Both the position numbers and the translations under genes were made by a program. Below the pieces are notes generated by a model, which saw only the letters and a program-made list of their open reading frames with translations, did not search any database and had not been told where the DNA came from. From Reticulascus tulasneorum (Eukaryota > Ascomycota > Sordariomycetes > Glomerellales > Reticulascaceae): DNA of 64,000 bases. Shown here piece by piece: positions 34,355-45,766 of this stretch (positions within the stretch are counted from its first letter, which is position 1; each line of letters opens with the position of its first letter). Location of the stretch: positions 2,294,001 to 2,358,000 of the forward strand of contig LSAX01000009.1 in assembly GCA_001557505.1 (NCBI GenBank), written 5' to 3'.

Positions 34355-35743
34355 ATGGCCATGGACAACACATCAAACATGCAAAACTCCAACGCCCCGC
34401 TCACCCCGACCTTTATCGGCCACATAGCCTCCACTCTAGATGCCCTGATACTCTTCGAAGCCTGCCTCTCCAGTCATGCCTTCCACGTTGCACGACGCCC
34501 GCACGACAGAGAACGCCAGGAGCTCATCAAGAGTGGGCATGTTTTCATCTACGAGGAGCACTCTTCTGGGATCAAGCGGTGGACCGACGGTGTTGCCTGG
34601 AGTCCCAGTCGAATTCTGGGCAACTTTCTTATATATCGCGAGCTTGACCGCCCATTCCCCCCTGGGGAGAAAAAAAGAGCGACAAAGCGTATCAAAAAGG
34701 GCACTGGGGTGAACAAAAGCGATGGTGGATCGCGTCAAGGCGCAGCCAATGCATCCGGGCAGGGGATGGGGACGTCGCCGGGTATCGAGGGTGCTGGGCA
34801 AGGCAAAGAATCGGAGCGATCGCTAATAGGATCCTTGGTGGACTCGTATCCTTTCAAGGAAGGCGGCTTGGTCAAGAAAACCATCAGCGTCACTTACAAT
34901 GGCGTACCGCATCACCTGGTGTCATACTACAACCTCACGGATGTCCACGAGGGTAAGCTATTAACGCCGACTAAAGCTGCAAATCTTGCCGGAATCATGC
35001 CGCGTTCTGAACTTATCATGTCACAAAATTTCCGAGCCCCAATCGACGAGGTCGAATACAATCCGGACGAGAGAGGCCAGGGACTCTTTTCCCCAGTCCA
35101 TGGGGGCCCAGGAATGACGCTCCATGGAGGGATGATTCACCGGACAATGTCGCTCCCCAATGTGCAAGCAGTACACCTCGGGCAATTTACGAATCCGTCA
35201 CCATTCAGCATACAGTCCCATGTCCCGCAATACATAAATAACGTCTCGAACGGGGTGGGAAACGTTGGGTACATGCCGCAGGCCTTGCCACATTATTCGT
35301 ACGAGGGACAAAGGCCCAGTAGGTACGGGCCGTCCGCTGGGCTTGGAGCAGACCTGTCACGTACTCTGCCATTAAGTCCGGCCCGCAGGCATTCGACGGC
35401 ATACGAAACAACGGCGGCGGACTTGAGCCTCACGTCACTGCCTGCAATCCCTGAATCCCGCTCGTTGGTAAGCAACGCGTACATGACTCCGTCATACTAC
35501 CACCCCCAAAGAGTGTCTGACAATGCGCCACATGAGAACGGCTTCCCATCGCCCAGGGATATTCATGCAGACCCAGTGGGCCTGGGCGGTGAGAGAAGCT
35601 CTCATGCGCTCGGCTTTGACGAAATGGGACGAGATGCTGGTTCGTGGAGCTCCTTTGACGGCATGGAAACTGGCCAAAATCAATACCTCGGAGGAAGCAA
35701 TTCCCAGTGGACACCTAGTGCCAGCAGCCTGGGGAGAGCTTAA
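34355..35743 (+). CDS. WOR1: WOPR-domain transcription factor (Wor1/Ryp1/Sge1 class)
   Basis: A single exon encodes 462 aa. The bipartite WOPR DNA-binding fold is complete. WOPRa spans about residues 17-105, with TLDALILFEACL, RRPHDRER, and IKRWTDGVAWSPSRILGNFL, ending YREL...PFPPGEKKRA. WOPRb spans about 155-215, with SLIGSLVDSYPFKEGGLVKK and HHLVSYYNLTDV. A Gly/Ser linker of about 45 residues separates the halves. The C-terminal half is disordered, as in all family members. WOPR proteins are master regulators of morphological switching and virulence (Wor1, Ryp1) or of effector and secondary metabolite genes (Sge1). The WOPRa sequence fits that class better than the Pac2/Gti1 paralogue, but I cannot run a phylogeny. 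Two ATGs lie close together (34355 and 34361). Confidence 0.9.
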   Translation: MAMDNTSNMQNSNAPLTPTFIGHIASTLDALILFEACLSSHAFHVARRPHDRERQELIKSGHVFIYEEHSSGIKRWTDGVAWSPSRILGNFLIYRELDRPFPPGEKKRATKRIKKGTGVNKSDGGSRQGAANASGQGMGTSPGIEGAGQGKESERSLIGSLVDSYPFKEGGLVKKTISVTYNGVPHHLVSYYNLTDVHEGKLLTPTKAANLAGIMPRSELIMSQNFRAPIDEVEYNPDERGQGLFSPVHGGPGMTLHGGMIHRTMSLPNVQAVHLGQFTNPSPFSIQSHVPQYINNVSNGVGNVGYMPQALPHYSYEGQRPSRYGPSAGLGADLSRTLPLSPARRHSTAYETTAADLSLTSLPAIPESRSLVSNAYMTPSYYHPQRVSDNAPHENGFPSPRDIHADPVGLGGERSSHALGFDEMGRDAGSWSSFDGMETGQNQYLGGSNSQWTPSASSLGRA

Positions 35744-36428
35744 GAACAGATGACATCGTGGAGCAAAATCGGCTGCGTTGTCATTTGATTTTCTGCGTAG
35801 GCTGATCGGAGAGCCATATACAAACAGAGGGGCCATTGAATTAGGATACAGCTAGGGTCCAGAGGTGGCAGCAAGTCGACACATATTTGTTGCCCATGAG
35901 ACGCCTATGCGATGCATAAGGGAATCGGGGGGATAAAATGGGAGATGCTGCTGGTGTATACAGCCGTCCATCAACCTAATAGCTCATGCTGTACTGCTTC
36001 GTTCAACCCCCCCACATGTCTCTTTGCGGTTGAGCTGCGGCAGCGAATGCAGGAGCGGGTCGGAAACGTAGCGCAGGTAAATAGGTTCCTGGGCTACAAG
36101 CCTCTCCGCTTAACGCAGAGGCAGAAAAATCGATACGAGTCAACATGAAGGAAACTGGAGTGTGGAAACCTCAGAAATGGGTTGGTTTAGGTGATATCCT
36201 TGGGAGCAGATCCAATAATGTGTAGATATTGATCGAGGCAAGGTATCTTTTTAATCCCGGTTAGTTGCAACAAACCTTAAATCATATGCTACTAAGTGAT
36301 CATGTACCCGTCGAGGACGGAGTGACGCTCGGATTGATGCGGCCAGCCCCGTTCTTCGCTCGGTGTTTAAACATCGAATATCATGCTTGCCTTAGAAGCT
36401 TAGGCACCGCGGACCCTTGGATCGCGAG
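35744..36428. other. intergenic region WOPR gene to CRD1
   Basis: This 685-bp tandem spacer holds the WOPR 3' region and the CRD1 promoter. No ORF, repeat or RNA gene was recognised. Confidence 0.55.
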
Positions 36429-37462
36429 ATGCTGATTCCAAAGCTTGGCGGCCGTTTGGCATTAAAACGCCATGGTGCTGGTTGTTCCTCCTGTCTTCCG
36501 ACCGCATTCCAACTGTGGCGATCATCCGCTATTCCAGCCCGAGCGAGCGTCCAAGCTAAATCCTTGAAGCATGTCGTTCCTGTCGCGTTCTTCGCTTCTC
36601 GGAGTACCAATGAGTCTAGGTTGGTTCACGGTCATCTTGGCATTGGTGTCTTGTAACTAATTGGCGTGGCGGCAGTTCCAGTCCACCAAAGATTCACCCG
36701 CCAGTCACGCAACACGAAGACATCTACACCTTGCCGAATTTCCTGACCTTGTCCCGCCTCGTGGCTGCGCCTTTCGTCGGCTACTTCGTCCTACATGACA
36801 ACCATGCCTGGGCTGTGGGCCTCTTCGCATATGCCGGTATCACCGATCTCTTGGACGGTTACATCGCTAGACGATGGAACACGCAAACTGTCGTCGGAAC
36901 TATTATCGATCCAATGGCCGACAAGACCCTCATGACCATCTTGACGGTCTGCTTGGCCATCAAGGGAGCACTGCCAGGTATGATCTGCATGAGAAGCGTC
37001 AGGACGTTGTTGGAAATCGGAAGCTGACTTGGCCTGTACGACCAGTCTGGCTTGCAGCCATCATCCTCTTGAGAGACCTTGGACTCGGCATCGCAGCCAT
37101 CTACTACCGTTGGATCTCCTTGCCTCCCCCGAAAACGTTTTCCCGCTATTGGGACTTCTCCCTGCCGTCAGCAGAGGTTCGACCAACGACCATCAGCAAA
37201 TATAACACTTTCCTACAGCTGGCTCTCATCGGGTTGACGACGGCGTCCCCGTTGATCACCTTGGACATGTCAACGCCACTCGCCGTAATGCAGTAAGATC
37301 ACCCCGCTAGCAATTCTATTGTCGCTGCAAACGCCTCTGCTAATACACGTTGGCAGATATGTCGTGGCAGCTACTACGGTCTGGAGTGGTTCCAGCTATA
37401 TTTTCAGCAAAGATGCTGTTAAAATCCTAACGACATCCAGAGTTCAAGCGAAGAACAAGTAA
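36429..37462 (+). CDS. CRD1: mitochondrial cardiolipin synthase
   Basis: A CDP-alcohol phosphatidyltransferase that condenses phosphatidylglycerol and CDP-diacylglycerol into cardiolipin in the inner mitochondrial membrane. Exons 36429-36619, 36676-36977, 37046-37292 and 37357-37462 join to 281 aa, close to yeast Crd1. The N-terminal 65 residues are basic and Ser-rich, fitting a mitochondrial presequence. The catalytic signature D-x2-DG-x2-AR-x8-G-x3-D-x3-D is complete in DLLDGYIARRW...GTIIDPMAD. Membrane segments flank it. The start is the first ATG in the exon-1 frame; a TTG lies four codons upstream. The gene is convergent with MTO1. Confidence 0.92.
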
Positions 37463-37796
37463 GGGGGTCTTGCATGATATTGTTCCACACCTGGATACCT
37501 GTGTTTGGTGCCACTCCACCTATGAAATGTGGCCGGAGTAAGGGTTAGATCATTCCTGAACCGACCCCTCAAGTCACATTCTATCCTCGTATGTACAGTA
37601 GTGTACGTATGGTTAACGGGCGCCGGTTGTCACTGGTGAGAATTGAAAGCTGGTCAGCACAGAGAATGCCATCTGGAGATCATTGTTCGCGAATGTCCAT
37701 GGTGCCGCGCCAGAACTCATCTAGTCTAATAATGATACAGGTATGTTATTTACACGTTAACTAGTCATACTTGACCCTCTGGCCATCTCGCTAACC

Positions 37797-39961
37797 TCAC
37801 GGAAGTTGAGAATAGTTAGAGCTGCCTAAACCCCGAGGGTGTTCTACTGAGGCTCCAAACACAGCCACGGCATCACTCCGTTGGCGACGTTGGACGAAGG
37901 CAAGAAGTCGAAGACACCCGGATGGTGTTATCCCTTCCAGTCGCCGGGCTTGTGCCAATGTCTCCGGCATGGTCGCCTTAAGTATTTCCTTCTCATGCGT
38001 AGCCAAGCCTACAATCTTGTCGTAGTCAAGATTTGCGGGAAGCAGGAGACCATCATCACGTGTAAACACCCTCTGTTCAGCGCTCTGCCTCTTAATGAAC
38101 GGCTCATATATAGCCTCGATGCCCACTCGCGTCCTGATCTTCTGGGGGTACTTATTGATTTCTGGTATCAGCAAGGCCAATTGGTCTAGTGAGGTGTCTC
38201 GTAGCCGAAGGATATCCGAGGCGTCGCGGCGACGGGAGTCATCCTTCATCTTGAAGCCCATCTTTGCCCATTCGGGAGGACTCATAACAGTCGACTTCAG
38301 TAGTGCCATGAGGCTGTCTATTTGCTGCTTCTCATCGATGAAGTGACTCCATCTCCGATCGGATACCACTCCCCAGTTCCTCCCAAGTTCGGTCAATCTT
38401 AGGTCAGCATTGTCAGCCCTCGAGCTCAGCCTATACTCGCTTCGAGTTGTGAACATTCGGTACGGCTCGGAAACACCCTTTGTTGTGAGGTCATCAATCA
38501 TGATGCCAATGTAACCATCCGACCTTGATAAAGATATGGGGTCCAGCCCTGTGGCTGCACGGCCGGCGTTGATACCCGCAACAACTCCTTGCCCGGCAGC
38601 TTCTTCATATCCCGTCGTGCCGTTGATTTGGCCCGCCATATAAAGCCCGCCAATTGTCTTAGTTTCAAGGGTAGCCTTGAGACTGCGAGGATCAATATAA
38701 TCGTACTCCACACCATACCCGGCCTGGACCATTTTCACGTGTTCCAAGCCAACAATTGATCGAAGCACTTGCTCCTGTGCTTCTGCAGGAATTGTCATAG
38801 ATAGACCGTTCGGATAGATTAAATCGCTGCTGAACCCTTCCGGCTCTAGCCATACGATGTGCCGAGACTTATCGGCGAATTTTGTAACTTTTGACTCCAG
38901 AGAAGGACAGTACCTCGGCCCCTTGATTGTCTCTCGAATATGAATTGTCTTATGCAGATTTTCACGAATCACAGCATGCGTAGAGGCGTTGGTGTACGTG
39001 AGGAAGCACTGCAGCTGATCTTGGACCGACACCTTATCGTTGAGATAGCTGAACGGCATCGGGACCTCCTCTCCTGATTGGGCCGCAAGTTTGTTGAAGT
39101 TGACGGTATCTTTAGCAAGTCGAGGCGGTGTTCCGGTTTTTAGCCTTCCCAAACGAAATCCAGCATCCTTTAGCGACTTGCTTAGTCCGAATGTTGCTGC
39201 CTCCCCAATTCTGCCAGCGGGGAAGCATTCGAGCCCAATATGGATTTCACCACCAAGAAACGTTCCGGTGGTAATAATCACTTGGCTGGTTGGGAGCACC
39301 TCACCCGAGTCGAGGCGAACGCCAGTAATCGAACTCTTCGTAGGGCTCGTTGCATCTTGGTTTGGCGTGGTAATGATGTCAGAGACGCTGCCGAGCAGAA
39401 TGGAAAGGTTGGGATAAGTCTCGAGCTCTTCTCTCATGTGTTTTTTATATAACATCCGGTCTATTTGAGCTCGAGGGCCCTGTTTCACGTAGAGAGTTAG
39501 CTAGACTCACGAAATATAATCCACTACCCGCGTTCAATCATACCCAAACAGCTGGCCCCTTGTTGCGATTCAAAACTGTAAAATGCACGCCGGCCTTGTC
39601 GATGATCCGTCCGGCCAGACCATCGAGAGCATCGATCTCGCGAATGATTATGCCTTTCCCTATGCCGCCGAAACTCGGATTGCAAGAACATGTCCCTAGA
39701 TTGTCGACCTTTGGAGTGACCAAGGCGGTCTTCGCACCAGCTCTTGCAGCAGCAGCGCATGCCTCTGCTCCAGCATGGCCACCGCCTATTACAACTACGT
39801 CAAACGGCCTGTGACAGATTTAGCAAGTGGACCGAATAAAATGCAGCAGCGGCGACAGTTGCTTACCTAGCACTAGCAGCAACTGACGCAAAACTTCGGT
39901 TTCGCTGTAGTCGGGCAACAGCTAACCGGGGAAATGCTGGCACTCTTCTCAGCCTCGACAT
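37797..39961 (-). CDS. MTO1: mitochondrial tRNA uridine modification enzyme MTO1 (GidA/MnmG family)
   Basis: An FAD enzyme which, with the GTPase MSS1/MnmE, installs the 5-carboxymethylaminomethyl group on wobble uridines of mitochondrial tRNAs. Exons 39867-39961, 39544-39808 and 37797-39479 join to 680 aa. Residues 1-32 are Arg/Ser-rich and lack acidic residues, a probable mitochondrial presequence. FAD binding is seen in [13 protein letters not shown], and GidA hallmarks in [31 protein letters not shown] and [10 protein letters not shown]. The product-binding loop [17 protein letters not shown] and the [16 protein letters not shown] segment are intact. Introns are 58 and 64 nt. The N-terminal exon is only 95 nt. 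Confidence 0.96.
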
Positions 39962-40513
39962 TATGGCTAATGCTTAAGAACGCATCGATACATCAGGTCC
40001 GAAATTTGAGTGTACGGCACGTTCAAATTATCAGCCTGGACTATCTATCGACGGGAATTGGAGGGTCGGGACACGTCCAGAGATCACGGGGGTTTTTTTT
40101 TCTTGGGCACGACAAATCGGATACAGTGCAAACAATAGCACAGTGTATAAATGCACGTTGCACGTCTAGATGGCGAATTCCTGGTATTGCAAGATTTACA
40201 TCACTTGCAGGCGTCGTTGCTCACTTCACATATAACAAGAAGCTGCCAATATATATGTACAAATGCTCGGCGTAGCTCGTAGCAAGGGTCGACTGCTGAG
40301 GAAATACGCTGAACAACCTGGTTACCGGTTCTAGGCTCCCACACGTCACCCATATCGTGCTCCCTGTCTACATCAAACAAGTCACCGTTTCTCGCATCAT
40401 GCAGCCATAGCTGCTTTGAAGGTCGAAAGTGGCAAAGAACTTCTGTTAGTACGCAAACTGTATTCGAGGCTCAAATAGAATCGCATTCACGAGTCCTGAA
40501 CCTTCTGCTTGCC
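39962..40513. other. intergenic region VPS45 to MTO1
   Basis: 552 bp between two minus-strand genes: the VPS45 3' region and the MTO1 promoter. A T-run lies at 40092-40099. No other feature was recognised. Confidence 0.55.
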
Positions 40514-42322
40514 TTACCTCCGTCCGCTTTCATTGCGGACTTCTGGCCATGAAGATACCGAGTCATCAACTTCCTCGAGGAAGGTAGAAGCATTGTGGAC
40601 AGTTGTCCCGCCCAAGACTACCCGGATTCCAGGAGAGGTAGCATTGATAGTGGCAACCATTTTCGCCTCCTCATAAGTGGCACCGCCGATCATGAAAACA
40701 ATAATGTCCTGTGGCTTATCTCTTGTTGTGCCACCACCTTCGACGAACGGGTACTGTTGGTCCTTAAGTCTACCCTTGATGAGATTCTGCAAGGTGCTCT
40801 CCAACAAAGGGCTGTGTTGAGTGTAGACATTCTCAACACCCTTCAAACCCTTAAAGCGATCCCTTGCTCCAGAAAAGATGCCCGCAGATTCAAATATGTC
40901 CGAAATCCCAGACTGCGCTTGCGACTGCTGTAGTGATGAATGGTACGCCAGAACCTTCATGACCAAATCGGCTCGGCGTCCTGGAACACGCCCTGCTGCT
41001 GTCAGGAGATCCACAAGCATTGGAAGCGCATTAGATGGGTGCTTTTCGTAGCGCAACGCATACAAGGCTACCAGGGAAACCTTATTGTCCGTGACCACGC
41101 GGGGAGATTGGATGATCTTTTGGATGTTCTGCCCTATATATTAGCTCTAAGTTTTTGTCCTTTGAAGCGTGTAAGTCCGAACCTTTAAATCGGCAGCATG
41201 ATTGTCGTTGCAGGCGAGACTCTGTTCGAGCTCACTGACTTCGAGCAGGCTTTCGGCGCTGACCCTCCGACTGAGCTCGGATACCAAGGTGACGTGTTTA
41301 CTCACGTTTCCCGACAGCTTGCGAAACTCGGGGTACTCCTCAATGAACCGTTTCATGTCAGATATTGACTCAATGTTGGCGTTGTTCTGAGTCTTGGACT
41401 GATACTGTTCCACATAGTCTTTTATATTCCCGCCGAGGTCCCCAAAGTTGAGGTACATGTTCTTCTTGAAGAATGGATCCTGGTCCTGTGACAAGACAAT
41501 CTCTTTGAGCTCAGGGCGGATGTCTGTGATGTCGCTCAGGTCGACGCGGCCGTTGTTGATGCCCAAAAGATGGTGCACCATGGCTTGGTAGGTCCACTGG
41601 GTTAGTAATGGTGTGATGGGATCCTCTCTCCGATCCAGAACCAGGAGAACAGGTGGTGTGTCTACTTTGCGGAAATCGAACAGTTGCTCTTCCTGTGTCA
41701 TGTGGTACCGCACCTCTGATGCTAGTTTCTTAGCTAGTGGGCTAGTTTTGGCATATCGTATCAAAGGTTTTTTCTTGAGAGATAGTAGGACGGCGAGGAG
41801 CCCATCCGCACATCTTTGAAGCGCGTCAGGATTCCACGCATCCGGGGAGCTGCCCCAAATGCGCTGCTGTGGAATCGTGAAGCCGAGAGAAAAGAGGTCT
41901 GGATTGATTACGATGAAATCGGCGAAGTGTTCTTGTACGAGTTTAACAACCTCGTGGTCATCGGCTTCCGCTAGCCGTTCGAGAGACGACTTCTTCACGA
42001 CATTGGTGAAATAAAGATGATACTCCCCATACTTTGGCTCACGAAGCTCGTCTATGAGAAGCTGTATTGACTCTGGAGAAGGCCGAACAAGACAGAGGCA
42101 TCGAAGATGTCGCATCTTCTCTCTGTTACCATTGTCAAGTCGGTCGATTAGGTAGACTTCATGGTTAAGAAGGGTCGACTGCGTTATTGCGGTCGACACG
42201 ATGGAGACAGTATCCTTGTCCAGTAGCAGGATCTTCATCTTGGCAGACTGCGCATTCGGCAGAGAGTCCCCGGATGAGATCATGCGAGACACATAGCCGG
42301 ATACTGCCTGGGCCACGTCCAT
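40514..42322 (-). CDS. VPS45: Sec1/Munc18-family protein Vps45
   Basis: An SM protein that binds the syntaxin Tlg2 and promotes SNARE-mediated fusion between trans-Golgi and endosomal membranes. Two exons, 41183-42322 and 40514-41128, separated by a 54-nt intron, encode 584 aa (yeast Vps45 is 577). The full SM fold is visible: an N-terminal domain with KMKILLLDKDTVSIVS and HLYFTNVVKKSSLERLAEAD, the central FDFRKVDTPPVLLVLDRRED and MVHHLLGINNGRVDL segments, and the C-terminal DIIVFMIGGATYEEAK strand found across Sec1 proteins. The start at 42322 is the first ATG (MDVAQAVSGY), as in other fungal Vps45. Confidence 0.96.
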
Positions 42323-43294
42323 TGCGATTGCGTGAGGATGTGCTGGTTAAGTTAGGTGTGAATCGGGGTTCCTTGAGCTGCGGGACGAGAAATATAGGCG
42401 GTGACCAAGGATTGCATGGCTTGATGTCGTGGTCTACTGGTGGTGCGCCATGTGTCGGGATTCGATCGAAGCCAAGGCAGGCTGAAGTGGATGGTGACGA
42501 GGCGAGAATGACAGCAAGTGCTGCGGTTCAAACTTGTGGTATTGGCGGAGTTTGAGTGGTGAGGCTGCAGACTTCTAAATACCGACCAACGTTAGCTGAG
42601 TGGGATCTTATAACTGTAATTATAGGGACTTCAGAGGCCTGTAGTTGGTACGATCAAAACCTAGACTAGTGATTCACGGAGTCGGGCAACTAAATATCCC
42701 TAACCCTGGCCCCTCATCCCCGCTGTGAGTTTGGCTTGCAGACTTGTAGTGCCTCCAATTGCCTAGCTACCTTGGCTCGGAGCGTTCGCACCCATCTATG
42801 TAAAATGCCGTGGATCCCACCACCTTCCCAGGGGCCAGCCAGTGATGCATTAATTCATAACCGATTGCCTACAAAGTATTCCGAATTACCTACACACAGC
42901 CATCCGATAGGTATGCAAGTTTGATGACCCTTACCACCGACTCCCACTGCCCACTATTCAACTTCATCTTCGTCTCCATTCCATTGCTACGTCGTTGCAA
43001 CTCAAATTACCACGACTTAGCCAAAGGAGTGCGGATAGTCTACTGAGTCATTGGCGAGGATAATTTCACCGACCATTCATTTTATGTCACTATTTTCGCT
43101 TGTCAACCATCTTTCCCTACCGAGGATAAACCTCACTTTACTCGCACACCATATATTCGTGATCGTTTTTGCGTTGAGATTTATCACGTCACTAAACTTG
43201 TCTTCCAGCTGTATCTCGAGAAGTCAGCAACTGTGCATCCGATCGGGCGTACAATGACTGGCCAGACTTATCTGGACATCCTGGTCAGAACGAT
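42323..43294. promoter_or_regulatory. VPS45/MMM1 divergent promoter and MMM1 leader
   Basis: 972 bp between divergent start codons. The right part (43080 onward) is the presumed MMM1 5' leader with two overlapping upstream reading frames, listed separately. The left part carries a few short open frames without resemblance to known proteins. Confidence 0.5.
43084..43257 (+). promoter_or_regulatory. uORF1 in the MMM1 leader
   Basis: An ATG-started frame of 57 codons lies upstream of MMM1. Its stop TGA (43255-43257) overlaps the ATG of the next uORF (43254-43256) as ATGA. The encoded peptide is hydrophobic and Ser/Leu-rich with no known motif. Whether it is transcribed depends on the unmapped transcription start. 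Confidence 0.4.
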
Positions 43295-43298
43295 ATGA
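43254..43298 (+). promoter_or_regulatory. uORF2 ending on the MMM1 start codon
   Basis: A 14-codon reading frame whose TGA (43296-43298) overlaps the MMM1 ATG (43295-43297), forming ATGA. It begins inside the stop codon overlap of uORF1. This geometry would allow termination-coupled reinitiation at MMM1, or block it. Confidence 0.5.
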
Positions 43299-44597
43299 CC
43301 TCTGATGTGTGCTTGACCAAGGTTGAGCCAACGTAAGATAAGCCATGCTCTTTGAACTTAGTTGCTTCCTCTTAACTTGGTCGGCAGTTTGTCCTTTACT
43401 CAAGGATTTATCGTGGGCCAGCTGTCCGTGGTTCTAATTCTCGCTGCCTTTATAAAATTCTTCATATTCGGCGATCCTCCCTCGTCCGAGGTGACAGCTT
43501 CGTTAAGAGCTACCGAGCGTCGGTCGAGAACCCTCGCACACAAGCGATCACTTCTAAGCCTGCGAACAACAAGCACCCGGCAAGGCCAGCAGACTCTGAA
43601 TAAGAAGAAATCGAGCATACTCCGTAACCCTCCCACTCTGACCATTCCTTCTATCCTGAGCAAAACCTATTACAATGTCGACAGCCATCAGCCCGAGAGC
43701 CTCGATTGGTTCAATGTTCTTGTAGCCCAGACCATCGCCCAGTTCCGGAGCGACGCACAGCATGATGACGCCATTCTCAACTCGCTGACAAAGGCATTGA
43801 ATGGCACATCGAGGCCCGATTTTCTGGACGAGATTAGGGTCACCGAGCTGAGTCTCGGGGAAGATTTCCCTATCTTTAGTAACTGCCGCATCATCCCTGT
43901 CGACGAGGATGGTCTCAGTCTGGGCAACGGCAGGCCTCTCGATGCTAACGCCACCGGGAGAGAAGGTGGCAGGTTGCAGGCCCGGATGGACGTGGACCTG
44001 AGCGACATGCTTACTCTAGCGCTGGAGACGAAGTTGCTGCTGAACTACCCAAAGAGTCTAACAGCAGTGCTGCCGGTGGCTTTGGCCGTCTCCGTTGTCA
44101 GGTTCAGCGGGACATTGTCGATATCCTTCATTCCTAGCAACCCATCACAGGCAACCCCGACTATGATGGCATTCAATTTTCTGGATGATTACCGGCTCGA
44201 TTTATCTATCCGCAGCCTGCTAGGAAGTCGATCTCGGCTGCAGGATGTACCAAAAATTGCTCAATTAGTCGAGGCTCGACTACATCGGTGGTTCGATGAA
44301 CGTTGCGTCGAGCCGCGATTTCAGGAGATTGCGCTGCCTAGTCTTTGGCCGCGCAAAAAGAACACAAGGGGACCGGACGACGGAACTGCGGAGAGCAGTG
44401 GATCGGTTGGGCGATCAAAAGGAAAGGAAATTAGTCAGGATCTTAGAGAGGAGGCGCGGAAAGAGGTGGAGGCCGAGGCTGGCGTTCGTACGGACCGGGC
44501 ACAGGAGTCGCTACGTCTCCGCCGGCGGTTGCGGACGGAGGAGAAGCTCACGATGCCTGGGTCACTTCCGGGGCTAGACCTCAACCTACACACATAG
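43295..44597 (+). CDS. MMM1: ERMES subunit Mmm1
   Basis: The ER-anchored subunit of the ER-mitochondria encounter structure; its SMP domain transfers phospholipids. Exons 43295-43332 and 43388-44597 join to 415 aa. The short first exon gives 13 residues, and the splice rebuilds [19 protein letters not shown], the conserved entry into the single N-terminal membrane segment (about residues 18-40). The SMP domain (about 115-330) contains [17 protein letters not shown], and later [20 protein letters not shown]. The C-terminal 80 residues are charged and mostly coil. An in-frame TAA upstream and no other in-frame ATG support this start. Two uORFs precede it. The gene is convergent with RCE1, with 104 bp between stops. 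Confidence 0.95.
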
Positions 44598-44701
44598 TGC
44601 ATTCAATTTCTTGACTAGGGTCCCACCATCTCCGCGGAACGCAGTGTTCTTTCGATAGGCATCTCTATATAGGATGACAAGCTTTTATGAGATCGTCAGA
44701 A

Positions 44702-45766
44702 TCATATCGGAACCAACGCAGCGCCACTCGCGGTCAGAGGCAACAGTCTCTTCCACCACAGAATAGCTCCAGCAACCAAGAGTACATAATAAGCCATGGT
44801 CCATGCCCGGGTTGTGGCGCCGAACTGGTTCTCTCCCTTGTACAGCCAATAGGGCTGAACAGAACCCCAAAAGCGTGGAAGGCCTATGGAGTTGCAAAAT
44901 GCATGAACCAAGACGGCTGCTAACAAGCTTCCAGTCCGAAGAAACAGAAAGGTAGCATACGCTCCAAATAAGGACGTATACGTCAATTGTAGCAGCGAAC
45001 GTGCTACAGCAGCTATGAGCGGTGTATGAGGATGGGTAATGCGAAATTCGTAAAAATGGTGAATATGAGCGAGTCCAAAGATGACGGGTGACAAGAAGAT
45101 GGTCTTGGCGAGCGACATACGGGCACATAGTAGAAGCGGGACGGATGCAGAACGGAAGAGGATCTCTTCGGTGAGTGGCCCCTAGAGACCAGTGTTACAC
45201 CTTGCGAAGGGTGCGATGGGGAGCAAGCCATTACATACCGCAACTATGTTTCTCCAAGCAGTCCACTGGCTAAGCAGCTCGGTGACGGGCTGAAGAGAGA
45301 GCCAGGACCTCCAGGCCCCATCGATAAGAAGAATCTCGTAGAGCGGACCAGCGAACAACAGACTAGTCAGCAGCAGGCTGCTCAGGGATTCTAGGATGCC
45401 AATAGGCAGGTATCCCATGGCGTGTAGCGGGTTGGAAAACAAGTCATCGTTGCAAAATGATAGGATAAATAGGGTCAGCAATGAGCAGAGAATGGTCGAG
45501 AAGGTGACAGATGTGATACGGGCACGGATGACCCGGGGATCGTCCCTCGATATACTGGGAGATGGCCTCGTGGATGGAGAGGCATAGAAAGGAAGGACGT
45601 AAATGACGGTATACAGGATCTGCAAGAGTTAGACGTGATTTGGGGCGTTGTGAAGATGACGTGAAGCATTCGCCGAATATGAACTTACTAGTAACCCCAC
45701 AGCCGTTGAGAGGTTGAGAGATCCGGCTGTGGAGTAGTCAGATCCGGGGCTGAGGATTGAAGACAT
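44702..45766 (-). CDS. RCE1: CAAX prenyl protease 2 (Rce1)
   Basis: An ER integral-membrane glutamate protease that removes the -AAX tripeptide from farnesylated or geranylgeranylated proteins such as Ras. Exons 45689-45766, 45239-45619 and 44702-45181 give 312 aa (yeast Rce1 is 315). The ABI/CAAX fold is clear: catalytic EExxxR in GPLTEEILFR (about residues 154-163), a His motif in FGLAHIHHF, and the final LVHAFCN. About eight hydrophobic helices can be drawn. The second intron ends exactly before GPLTEE, so the catalytic motif appears only after splicing. Confidence 0.94.
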
